This document shows, piece after piece, positions 35,292 to 43,790 of a stretch of 64,000 bases of DNA (positions are counted from its first letter, which is position 1; every line of letters starts with the position of its first letter). The notes under the pieces were generated by a model. It worked only from the letters and a program-made list of their open reading frames with translations. It had not been told where the DNA came from and ran no database searches. The stretch is from contig NZ_CP139558.1 of NCBI RefSeq assembly GCF_034262375.1, positions 3,906,001 through 3,970,000 of the forward strand, written 5' to 3'. This stretch comes from Mucilaginibacter sabulilitoris (lineage in GTDB: Bacteria; Bacteroidota; Bacteroidia; Sphingobacteriales; Sphingobacteriaceae). The translations under genes and the position numbers were made by a program.

Positions 35292-36380
35292 TTAGTAGAT
35301 ATAAATGGTTGAGTTTTTAATTTTATAACTAAAATTCTCGGTCATACGCAACGCATCAAGTGCCTGATTTATGGTTTCCTTTTCAAACATGCCGCTAAAA
35401 CGGTATTGTTTTAAAGCATCTTTTCTGAATTTTATATCCACTCCATACCATCTTTCCATGCGGCTGGCCAAAGCTGCAAAGTTCTCATCGCGGAAAATAA
35501 ACTTGTTTTGTGTCCATGAAGTTTCAACAACAATACTGTCGTCCTGCTGCAGGCGGGTAAATGTGGTTAATACGTATTGGTTAGATTCGGCCGGGATAAG
35601 TTTTGTTGTGTTTTTACGTACGGTTTGGAAAAGTCCGTTCTTTACAATAAGCTTTTCACTCGGTTTTAATATGATCCGGTCAGATGGCCTGTCGTCAAGG
35701 GTAACTTCAATGGCGCCCCTGATGAGGGTAGTTTCACTTTGCGGATCATTTGGATATGATTTTACGTTAAAGGCGGTACCCAACACTTTAATGTTCATTT
35801 TTTCCGTGTGGATAATAAAGGGGTGTTCATGATCCTTATGTACATCAAAAAAAGCTTCGCCGCTTAAGTAAACCTCTCTTGTTTTACCATTAAATGATGC
35901 CGGGTACGTTAACGAGCTTTGCGAGTTTAAAGTAACATGTGTTCCGTCGGTAAGTACAATAGTTGATTTTTCGCGCTTTACAGTATTTTTATTTTGCCAG
36001 GAACTTTTGGCCGCAACTAACACCCGGTTTGTTGATTTACTGAATTTTGAATAGAAGAAATAAGAGCAGCCAGTCAGCAGAATAATGGCCGCAGCGGCAC
36101 GCCATAAATACGAAACAATGCTTTTTGAAGCAGGTGCTATTATAGGTGCCGGCGCTGCCTCAGCCCCTAAATTTTTAATCTTGGTTTTTATTTTTTGAAA
36201 AGCAAACGCGTTATCTGCAAATTCGGTATCATTACTGTTCCAGTAAATATTCAGGAATTCAAAATCACGGCGATTTATCTCATCATTATGGAGATAATGT
36301 TGAAATTCTTCGCTTTCCTCAGGGCTGATCTCGTCGGTTAATTTTTTACCAACCAGTTCTATAAATCTGTCATCGCCCAT
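35292..36380 (-). CDS. FecR-type anti-sigma factor
   Basis: 362 residues: cytoplasmic N-terminal sigma-binding part (about 1-85), one membrane helix (about 92-112), a FecR domain (TVLTDG-like TIVLTDGTHVTLNSQSSL, VYLSGEAFFDVHKD, NIKVLGTAFNVKSYP) and the C-terminal domain (NFAALASRMERWYGVDI) that meets the receptor STN domain. It holds the ECF sigma factor inactive until substrate binds the receptor. Located between the sigma gene (51 bp) and the SusC gene (about 200 bp). Confidence 0.93.
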   Translation of the reverse strand: MGDDRFIELVGKKLTDEISPEESEEFQHYLHNDEINRRDFEFLNIYWNSNDTEFADNAFAFQKIKTKIKNLGAEAAPAPIIAPASKSIVSYLWRAAAAIILLTGCSYFFYSKFSKSTNRVLVAAKSSWQNKNTVKREKSTIVLTDGTHVTLNSQSSLTYPASFNGKTREVYLSGEAFFDVHKDHEHPFIIHTEKMNIKVLGTAFNVKSYPNDPQSETTLIRGAIEVTLDDRPSDRIILKPSEKLIVKNGLFQTVRKNTTKLIPAESNQYVLTTFTRLQQDDSIVVETSWTQNKFIFRDENFAALASRMERWYGVDIKFRKDALKQYRFSGMFEKETINQALDALRMTENFSYKIKNSTIYIY

Positions 36381-36431
36381 TTTAATATTTTCATGCTTTT
36401 ATAGGTAGGACAACTTTTTTGGATAAAGTAC

Positions 36432-37082
36432 TTACAAGTTTATAAAAAATAGTTGTAAAATAATAAAAAGTGCGCTTAAAGTATTGAAAATATTACCTTT
36501 AGGTATTTGGTCATTTGCCTTGTTATAGTTACTTAAAACTATACTTAATTTTTTAATGGCCCTGAAAAGCTGTGTTTGAACGGTACGGGGAGAGATATTT
36601 AAAATTTCAGCAACTTCCTTGTATTTCATGCCATCTTCCTTAATCAGCCTGAATACAATACGGCATTGCTGCGGAAGCGAGGTGATGGCTTTATCCATCC
36701 TGAAAATCAATTCCTTGTTTTCAATTTCCTTTTGTGGGTTAAAGGTATTTACAAATTCAACAGAATTGGTATCTTCAATTTGTACCAGGTGGATACTGGA
36801 ATATTTTTTAATATGGTTTAACGACTGGTTTTTTACAGCCACAAAAAGATAGGTTTCGGGATTTTGTATCTCGGTTAAGGTTTTGCGGTTTAACCAGCAT
36901 TTAACAAAAACATCTGAAACAATTTCTTCCGCAATTTCCCGGTGATTAACGTAAAGAATACAAAACTTAATCAGCGAATTGTTTAACAGATGAAAGAAAA
37001 GTTCAAAGGCTTTCTCGTCGTCATTATTGCAAATGAGTTTCCACAAATTTAATGTATCAACTTTCCTATCTTTCAACACCAA
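36432..37082 (-). CDS. ECF RNA polymerase sigma factor
   Basis: About 216 residues with region 2 (AFELFFHLLNNSLIKFC, EIAEEIVSDVFVKCW) and region 4 (LPQQCRIVFRLIKEDGMKYKEVAEILNISPRTVQTQL), plus an extra hydrophobic tail LSALFIILQLFFI at the C-terminus. It belongs to the Bacteroidetes FecI-like group that works with FecR and SusC. No ATG is available upstream of region 2: the possible starts are TTG at 37082, GTG at 37079 or TTG at 37076. Divergent from the glycoside hydrolase operon and probably its activator. Confidence 0.9.
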   Translation of the reverse strand: MVLKDRKVDTLNLWKLICNNDDEKAFELFFHLLNNSLIKFCILYVNHREIAEEIVSDVFVKCWLNRKTLTEIQNPETYLFVAVKNQSLNHIKKYSSIHLVQIEDTNSVEFVNTFNPQKEIENKELIFRMDKAITSLPQQCRIVFRLIKEDGMKYKEVAEILNISPRTVQTQLFRAIKKLSIVLSNYNKANDQIPKGNIFNTLSALFIILQLFFINL

Positions 37083-37255
37083 GATTTTTAATTAATCAAT
37101 AGAATTTAAATCTTAATTTCAATGTAACAATAATAACACATTAAATATTAAAAATGAAATTTTATAAGCTAAGTTTGGATATTTATTAAAAAATTTTAAA
37201 AAGTGTAGGCAATACACTATCAAATATTGTCAATATAGTATAAATCAGTTAGTTC

Positions 37256-38686
37256 ATGAAAAAGTTGTTTACAATGATCTTTTTAAGCTTTTGCAGTGCC
37301 GTTTTAATGGCGCAAAAGCACAATGTTTCCAAGCAATATGTGCCACCCGGCGATCCGCTGGTTGAACAAAAATTAATGCAATGGCAGGACCTTAAGTTCG
37401 GGCTCTTTATGCATTGGGGAACCTACAGCCAATGGGGCGTGGTGGAAAGCTGGAGCATTTGCCCCGAAGATGAAGGTTGGACACAGCGGCGAGGACCTTA
37501 CAGCGCTACATACAATGGATATAAAGCCGCTTATGAAAACCTGCAAACTACCTTTAACCCGGTAAAATTTAATCCCGAGAAATGGGTTAAAGCCGCAAAA
37601 GATGCTGGCATGAAGTATGTAATATTTACCACCAAACATCACGATGGTTTTTGCATGTTTGATACAAAGGAAACAGATTATAAGATCACCAGTACCAAAA
37701 CACCTTTTTCATCAAATCCACGGAGTAACGTAACCAAAGAGATATTCAATGCTTTTCGTAAAGATAATTTCATGATTGGTGCTTATTTTTCAAAACCCGA
37801 CTGGCATACAGAAAATTACTGGTGGCCATACTTTCCGCCTAAAGATCGTAACGTAAACTATGACCCGAAGAAATATCCGGAACGCTGGCAAAAATTTAAA
37901 GATTTTACTTATAATCAGATTGGTGAGTTGATGACTGATTATGGCAAGGTTGATATCTTATGGCTTGATGGCGGCTGGGTTCGCCCCAAAAGCAGCGTTG
38001 ATACCTCTGTTGACTGGCAGCGCGGTATAAGGTTTGATCAGGATATTGATATGCCTAAAATAGCGGCAATGGGCAGGCAAAAACAACCAGGACTTATTGT
38101 GGTTGACCGTACCGTATCCGGCCAATATGAAAATTACACCACACCGGAGCAAGAAGTACCCGAAGTGCCACTTGACCATCCCTGGGAAAGCTGTATCACC
38201 ATGGGAAACTCATGGAGTTATGTTCCTGGAGATCATTATAAATCTGTTCAAAAAATTGTGCAATTGCTGGTGAAGATAGTATCGCGCGGAGGTAACCTGC
38301 TCATGAACATTGGTCCGGGACCTGATGGCGACTGGGATCCGGTTGCTTATGAACGTTTGCAAGGCATAAGCGCCTGGATGAAAATTAATGGTGAAGGTAT
38401 TTATGGTTCTAAATCAGTTGCGCCTTACTCAACCGGAAATATTTTTTATACCAAAGCAAAAAATGACAAAGCAATTTATGCCTTTATGCTTTCGGATCAG
38501 GATAAGGTAGTGCTTCCGACAACCGTATCGGTTAAAGTGAGTAAACCAAAAAAGGTAACCTTACTGGGTAGCAATCAGCGTTTGAAATGGAAACAGCAAA
38601 ATGACGAGGTAGTGATCAGCGTTCCGCAGGGTTTGCAAAACAATAGCGGTTTAAATGCGGCTGCCTGCTTTAAAATGGAATATTAA
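37256..38686 (+). CDS. secreted GH29 alpha-L-fucosidase
   Basis: 476 residues with a signal peptide (ending LMAQK). GH29 features: KFGLFMHWGTYS at the start of the barrel, FTTKHHDGFCMFD, nucleophile D238 in ILWLDGGW, and SRGGNLLMNIGPGPDG. A short beta-sandwich closes the protein. It removes alpha-linked L-fucose from glycan ends. First gene of a plus-strand operon of five hydrolases, 173 bp from the divergent sigma gene. Confidence 0.94.
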   Translation: MKKLFTMIFLSFCSAVLMAQKHNVSKQYVPPGDPLVEQKLMQWQDLKFGLFMHWGTYSQWGVVESWSICPEDEGWTQRRGPYSATYNGYKAAYENLQTTFNPVKFNPEKWVKAAKDAGMKYVIFTTKHHDGFCMFDTKETDYKITSTKTPFSSNPRSNVTKEIFNAFRKDNFMIGAYFSKPDWHTENYWWPYFPPKDRNVNYDPKKYPERWQKFKDFTYNQIGELMTDYGKVDILWLDGGWVRPKSSVDTSVDWQRGIRFDQDIDMPKIAAMGRQKQPGLIVVDRTVSGQYENYTTPEQEVPEVPLDHPWESCITMGNSWSYVPGDHYKSVQKIVQLLVKIVSRGGNLLMNIGPGPDGDWDPVAYERLQGISAWMKINGEGIYGSKSVAPYSTGNIFYTKAKNDKAIYAFMLSDQDKVVLPTTVSVKVSKPKKVTLLGSNQRLKWKQQNDEVVISVPQGLQNNSGLNAAACFKMEY

Positions 38687-38786
38687 TCAATAAAGTGTCT
38701 GACAAAAAAACTCATCAAATAGTTAAATAACCATAGCATTGCACTTGTTGCAGTGCTTAATTTTGAAATTAACACCCTACCAGATA

Positions 38787-41465
38787 ATGGCAAAAACTTA
38801 CCCCGCGGGCAAAACTTCATTTTTTAAATTTTCAATAACATCATTATTGTTTTCGTGCCTTGTTTTTCAAGGTATTACGACAAAGGCGCAAAGTAAATAC
38901 GAATTAAATACGGGATGGAAGTGCACTCCTGTAGGCAATGTAAAGGATAAAGGAACTGAGATTTCGCAATCGGCTTACAATACAGCTGCCTGGATGCCGG
39001 CGGTTGTTCCCGGTACGGTATTAACCAGCCTGATAGCTGATAAAAAAGTACCCGACCCGTTTTACGGAATGAATAACGAGCAGATTCCAGACATATACAG
39101 AACCGGTCGCGATTATTATACTTATTGGTTTGTAAAGGATTTTAAAGAAGCCCAGCCACAGGTCGGCAACCAGGTTTACTTGAACTTCAGGGGAGTAAAT
39201 TACAGCTTCGACGTGTTTTTAAATGGGCATAAGCTTAATGATAAGCCCCATAAAGGCATGTTTTTACGTCAATCTTATAATATTACCAAATGGTTAGCAA
39301 AAAATGGTAATAACAGGTTAGCTGTTATTGTTTATCCGCCCGATGTGGTAGGCAATCCAAATGGCGGCCAGGGCGGCGACGGAACCATTGCGAAAAATGT
39401 GGGCATACAATATACTGCCGGCTGGGACTGGATACAGCCCATTAAAGACCGCAATACCGGTATCTGGGATAAGGTAGTTATTGAACGTACAGGTGCTGTA
39501 CGTATCAAAGATCCACATGTGGTTACGCTGGTACCGGGGGTAAGGCAAGCCGAAGGTCCTCAGCAATCTGCCATTATACAAGTATCTGCCGAGCTGGAAA
39601 ATGCAACCGCGCAGCCTGTAACAGGTGAACTGAAATATACGCTGGATGGCAATACGGTATCAAAAAAGGTTACCTTAAAAGCCAATTCGGTTCAAGCTGT
39701 TCAATTGAACGACTATACATTAAAAAATCCAAAATTATGGTGGCCAAGTGGTTATGGTGTGCAGCATTTGTATCCTATGCAGCTTCAGTTTGTAGCAGGA
39801 ACTAAGGTGTCTGATAAGGAAGATATTAAAATAGGTGTGAGGCAAATCACCACAGAGTGGAACACCCGTACAGAAAGCCGGCAGATCAATATTAACGGGC
39901 AGAAGATATTTATTAAAGGCGGCAACTGGATAGTGTCTGACGAAATGCTGCGTTTCTCAGACGCACGTTATGATGCCGAAGTCCGCTTTCATCGTGATAT
40001 GAACCTGAACCTGATCAGGGTTTGGGGCGGTGCGCTGATAGAACGCCCGGAGTTTTATGAGGCTTGTGACAAGTATGGTATGCTGGTATTCCAGGATATG
40101 TGGGGATCGGGTGATTGTAACGGCCGCTGGACAGACCCCATGAAGCTTGAGGATCAATGGACCCGCCGTAAATACCCTGATGATCATGATCTGTATTTAA
40201 AATCAATTGAAGATCAGGTTAAACTGGTGCGTAACTATCCTTCATTGGCTATATGGTGTGGAGGTAATGAAATTACGCCCCCCGAAGACATTTTAACGGC
40301 CCTGCGCGATAACATAATGCCCAAACTGGACAATACCCGCTGGTTTATTCCGTATTCTAATTCCGAGGAAATGTCGCGCAATGTGGAGGGCGGCAATGGC
40401 GACGGGCCTTATGGCATACAGCCATTATCAACCTTTTGGGCGCATAAAACTTATCCTTTCAATTCAGAAGTAGGTTCGGTGGGTGTTGGTGATTATGAAT
40501 CTCTGAAAAGATTTATGCCGGCTAAAAATATGGTTTTACCAGAGTATGATGAAGCTACACATAAAACCAAAGCCGATTCTGTTTGGGAGTATCATAAATA
40601 TATTGGCTATGATGAATTTATAGATAAATACGGTAAACCCAAAGATGTAGAAGATTTTGCCACCAAAGCCCAGCTGGTAAATTATGACCAGTACCGCGGC
40701 TTGATGGAGGGTTTCAGTTCGCATATGTGGGATTGGTATACCGGTACCATTATCTGGAAAACACAAAACCCGTGGACGGCCTTACGCGGCCAGATGTATG
40801 ATTATTATCTTGATCCTAATGCCTGTCTGTACGGCTTGCATAATGGCAGCGAACCTCTGCATATTATGTATGACCCAACTGACGGTATGGTTATGGTTGC
40901 CAATAATACCTTTAAAAGCCATACCAATATGATGCTGGTAGCTAAAGCTTATGATATGGATGGCAAAGAAAAAATGCTTACCCAGGTTTTTTCGGATGTT
41001 ACACCAACCACGGTTAAACGTTATTTATCCCTCAAAAAAGCGGTTGATAATTTAGCTAAGGATAAGGGAGCGTTTTTATGCCTGCAGTTATTGGATAAAG
41101 ATAAAAAGACCATCAGCGAAAATATTTACTGGATGCCTGATGCAAATGGTAACTATTCCGGCCTGGAAAAAATGTCTAAAATAAATCTGGATGCTTCGGC
41201 CAAATATCTTGGCAGTGATAAGGTTGAGGTGACATTGAATAATAAAGGCAATGGTCCTTTGGCATTCTTCAATAGATTATCATTGGTAAATACCGATACC
41301 AAACAACGGGTATTGCCTGCGTTTTACAGCGATAACTATGTGTCGGTTTTACCTGGCGAAGAGAAAAAGGTGATCATTGATTATAAAGGCGCCGATAAAT
41401 TAAATCTTTCGGTTGATTTAGCCGGCTGGAATGTGAACGAGAAACTTATACAGATCAATAAATAA
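38787..41465 (+). CDS. secreted GH2 beta-mannosidase/exo-beta-glucosaminidase-like enzyme
   Basis: 892 residues from ATG 38787 (MAKTYPAG, signal peptide ending TTKAQ). Sugar-binding domain about 35-230, immunoglobulin-like domain about 250-350, TIM barrel about 350-650. Probable acid/base E495 in WCGGNEI and nucleophile E561 in FNSEVGS. The arrangement and RVWGGALIERPEFYEACDKYG match the beta-mannosidase and CsxA glucosaminidase branch of GH2 rather than LacZ. In this operon, cleavage of the core Man-beta-GlcNAc of N-glycans is a reasonable guess. An upstream ATG at 38739 gives a poorer signal peptide. Confidence 0.9.
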   Translation: MAKTYPAGKTSFFKFSITSLLFSCLVFQGITTKAQSKYELNTGWKCTPVGNVKDKGTEISQSAYNTAAWMPAVVPGTVLTSLIADKKVPDPFYGMNNEQIPDIYRTGRDYYTYWFVKDFKEAQPQVGNQVYLNFRGVNYSFDVFLNGHKLNDKPHKGMFLRQSYNITKWLAKNGNNRLAVIVYPPDVVGNPNGGQGGDGTIAKNVGIQYTAGWDWIQPIKDRNTGIWDKVVIERTGAVRIKDPHVVTLVPGVRQAEGPQQSAIIQVSAELENATAQPVTGELKYTLDGNTVSKKVTLKANSVQAVQLNDYTLKNPKLWWPSGYGVQHLYPMQLQFVAGTKVSDKEDIKIGVRQITTEWNTRTESRQININGQKIFIKGGNWIVSDEMLRFSDARYDAEVRFHRDMNLNLIRVWGGALIERPEFYEACDKYGMLVFQDMWGSGDCNGRWTDPMKLEDQWTRRKYPDDHDLYLKSIEDQVKLVRNYPSLAIWCGGNEITPPEDILTALRDNIMPKLDNTRWFIPYSNSEEMSRNVEGGNGDGPYGIQPLSTFWAHKTYPFNSEVGSVGVGDYESLKRFMPAKNMVLPEYDEATHKTKADSVWEYHKYIGYDEFIDKYGKPKDVEDFATKAQLVNYDQYRGLMEGFSSHMWDWYTGTIIWKTQNPWTALRGQMYDYYLDPNACLYGLHNGSEPLHIMYDPTDGMVMVANNTFKSHTNMMLVAKAYDMDGKEKMLTQVFSDVTPTTVKRYLSLKKAVDNLAKDKGAFLCLQLLDKDKKTISENIYWMPDANGNYSGLEKMSKINLDASAKYLGSDKVEVTLNNKGNGPLAFFNRLSLVNTDTKQRVLPAFYSDNYVSVLPGEEKKVIIDYKGADKLNLSVDLAGWNVNEKLIQINK

Positions 41466-41477
41466 AAATAACCCATA

Positions 41478-43781
41478 ATGATAGCATTTGCTAAAAAAAA
41501 TACCGCTTTTAAACTGGTATTCCTGTCCGTTTTTACACTGGCCTTAAGTGCCCGGGCACAGGATGCCGCTAAATTTCCGTTAATACCTTATCCAAGCCAG
41601 TTAACGGCCGGCGAAGGTTCATTTGTTATCACCGGCAAAACAAATATTATAACTGCAAAAGAATTTACTAATGAAGCTGGTGAACTTAATACATTAATGC
41701 TAAAAGCTTTGGGCAAACGTTTGTTGATTGTAAAAGGTAATAAACCACGTGCCATTAAACTGGTATATGATGCAGCACTAACAGCCCCTGAAGCGTATAA
41801 ACTAAATATAAGCAAGTCGCAGGTTATTATTACAGCTAAAGACCCTGCCGGGGTATTTCACGCTGTTGAAACGATCAGGCAATTATTACCGGTATCTGTC
41901 GAGAAAGGTATTGTCAGCAAGTCATTGACCTTACCTGCGGTAACCATCGAGGATCAACCCGCCTATGCATGGAGGGGGATGCACCTGGATGTTTCGCGGC
42001 ACTTTTTTTCGATATCCTATCTGAAAAAGTTTATCGACAGGATGGCCTTATATAAAATGAATAAACTTCATTTACATCTTACCGATGATCAGGGCTGGCG
42101 TATCGAAATCAAAAAATATCCTAAACTTACCGAAGAGGGCGCTTGGCGTACTTTTAATAACCAGGATTCGGCTTGTATGAAACGTGCTAAGGATAATCCT
42201 GATTTTGTTATCGATAAAGAACATATTGTTCAGCGTAACGGTAAAACCATGTACGGCGGTTTTTACACCCAGCAGGAAATGAAGGGCGTAGTAGCTTATG
42301 CAGCAGCAAGGCATATCGATATTATTCCTGAAATTGATATGCCGGGTCACATGATGGCTGCCATTAATTCATATCCGTTTTTAACCTGCAATGGTGAAAA
42401 CTCATGGGGTAAACTATTTACCAAGCCAATTTGCCCGGGCAATGAGAGCACATACGAGTTTGCACAAAATGTGTTCAGCGAGATCATGGATATATTTCCG
42501 TCAAAATACATCCATATTGGCGGTGATGAGGTTGACCGTACCACCTGGGGAGAATCCGAAGCCTGCAAGGCTTTAATGGCGCGTGAAGGCATTAAAGACC
42601 TGCCTGCTTTACAGAGTTATTTTATAAACCGCATGGAGAAATTTTTCAACTCCAAAGGGCGCAAGCTGATTGGTTGGGATGAAATTATCGAGGGCGGCAT
42701 CAGTCCAACGGCTATTATTATGTACTGGCGTACCTGGGTACCTGACGCTCCGGTAAAGGCGGTTAAAAATGGCAACACTGTAATCATGACTCCGGGCGAA
42801 CCGTTGTATTTTGATAATCAGCCAGATCAGTATTCTATTGACAGGGTATATCATTTTAATCCTATCCCTAAGGTTTTAAATGCCGAAGAAGCAAAATCTA
42901 TCATAGGCGCCCAGGCTAACATCTGGACTGAAATGATCCCTTCTGAAAAGCGTGCCGATTACATGTACATGCCCCGCTTAACAGCGCTGGCCGAAATGCT
43001 TTGGACAAACCAGCCTGATAAATACAACTCTTATTTGCAGCGCCTTGTTAAGCAATACAGCCGGATGGATGCCATGAATATCAACTATCGTCTGCCCGAT
43101 CTGCCCGGTTTGCTAAACCAATATGTATTTACTGATGAAGGCAGATTGAGCATTAGCAAACCATTACCAAGTCTAACCATACGTTATACAACTGATGGTA
43201 CATTGCCTGATGTAAAATCACCAGAGCTATCATCGCCATTAAGTATAAAAAAATCAGAATTGATAAAGGTTGCCGCCTTTACGCCAAATGGTACCCGTGG
43301 TGATGTTTATAACCTTAACTATACCCAACAGCAAATGCTTGGTACAGTAAAAGTAGCGCCACCTAAACCAGGATTGGTTTGCAGCTATTATAAAGCGGCA
43401 TTTAAACATACCAGCCTTATGCAGGATGCTAAGGTCGACAGCACTTTTACAACCAATGCCATATCAGTACCCGCAACGGTTAAAGCTCCGTCATTTGGTA
43501 TTGCATATAAAGGATATATAGACGTACCTTCGGATGGTATTTACAGCTTTTATTTAACTTGTGATGATGGGGGCGTATTAAAAATAGGTCCAACCGTTAC
43601 CGTGGATAATGATGGCAACCATTCGGCACAGGAAAGAAGCGGACAGGTTGCCCTGAAAATGGGGCTGCACCCTTTCGCGCTTGATTTTATTGAAGGCGGC
43701 GGAGGTTTTAAGCTTCTGCTAAAATATAGCTTAAATGGGTCAGAACCGAAGGAAGTACCGGGTGAATGGTTTAAAAATTAA
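41478..43781 (+). CDS. secreted GH20 beta-N-acetylhexosaminidase with PA14 domain
   Basis: 767 residues: signal peptide ending ARAQD, GH20b N-terminal domain about 30-160, catalytic barrel about 160-520 with the D-E pair D350-E351 in HIGGDEVDRTTW, then a chitobiase-type C-terminal region (about 545-620) and a PA14 domain (about 625-765, GYIDVPSDGIYSFYLTCDDGG) likely to bind carbohydrate. It removes terminal GlcNAc or GalNAc by substrate-assisted catalysis. 12 bp after the GH2 gene. Confidence 0.95.
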   Translation: MIAFAKKNTAFKLVFLSVFTLALSARAQDAAKFPLIPYPSQLTAGEGSFVITGKTNIITAKEFTNEAGELNTLMLKALGKRLLIVKGNKPRAIKLVYDAALTAPEAYKLNISKSQVIITAKDPAGVFHAVETIRQLLPVSVEKGIVSKSLTLPAVTIEDQPAYAWRGMHLDVSRHFFSISYLKKFIDRMALYKMNKLHLHLTDDQGWRIEIKKYPKLTEEGAWRTFNNQDSACMKRAKDNPDFVIDKEHIVQRNGKTMYGGFYTQQEMKGVVAYAAARHIDIIPEIDMPGHMMAAINSYPFLTCNGENSWGKLFTKPICPGNESTYEFAQNVFSEIMDIFPSKYIHIGGDEVDRTTWGESEACKALMAREGIKDLPALQSYFINRMEKFFNSKGRKLIGWDEIIEGGISPTAIIMYWRTWVPDAPVKAVKNGNTVIMTPGEPLYFDNQPDQYSIDRVYHFNPIPKVLNAEEAKSIIGAQANIWTEMIPSEKRADYMYMPRLTALAEMLWTNQPDKYNSYLQRLVKQYSRMDAMNINYRLPDLPGLLNQYVFTDEGRLSISKPLPSLTIRYTTDGTLPDVKSPELSSPLSIKKSELIKVAAFTPNGTRGDVYNLNYTQQQMLGTVKVAPPKPGLVCSYYKAAFKHTSLMQDAKVDSTFTTNAISVPATVKAPSFGIAYKGYIDVPSDGIYSFYLTCDDGGVLKIGPTVTVDNDGNHSAQERSGQVALKMGLHPFALDFIEGGGGFKLLLKYSLNGSEPKEVPGEWFKN

Positions 43782-43790
43782 TAATCTGCC

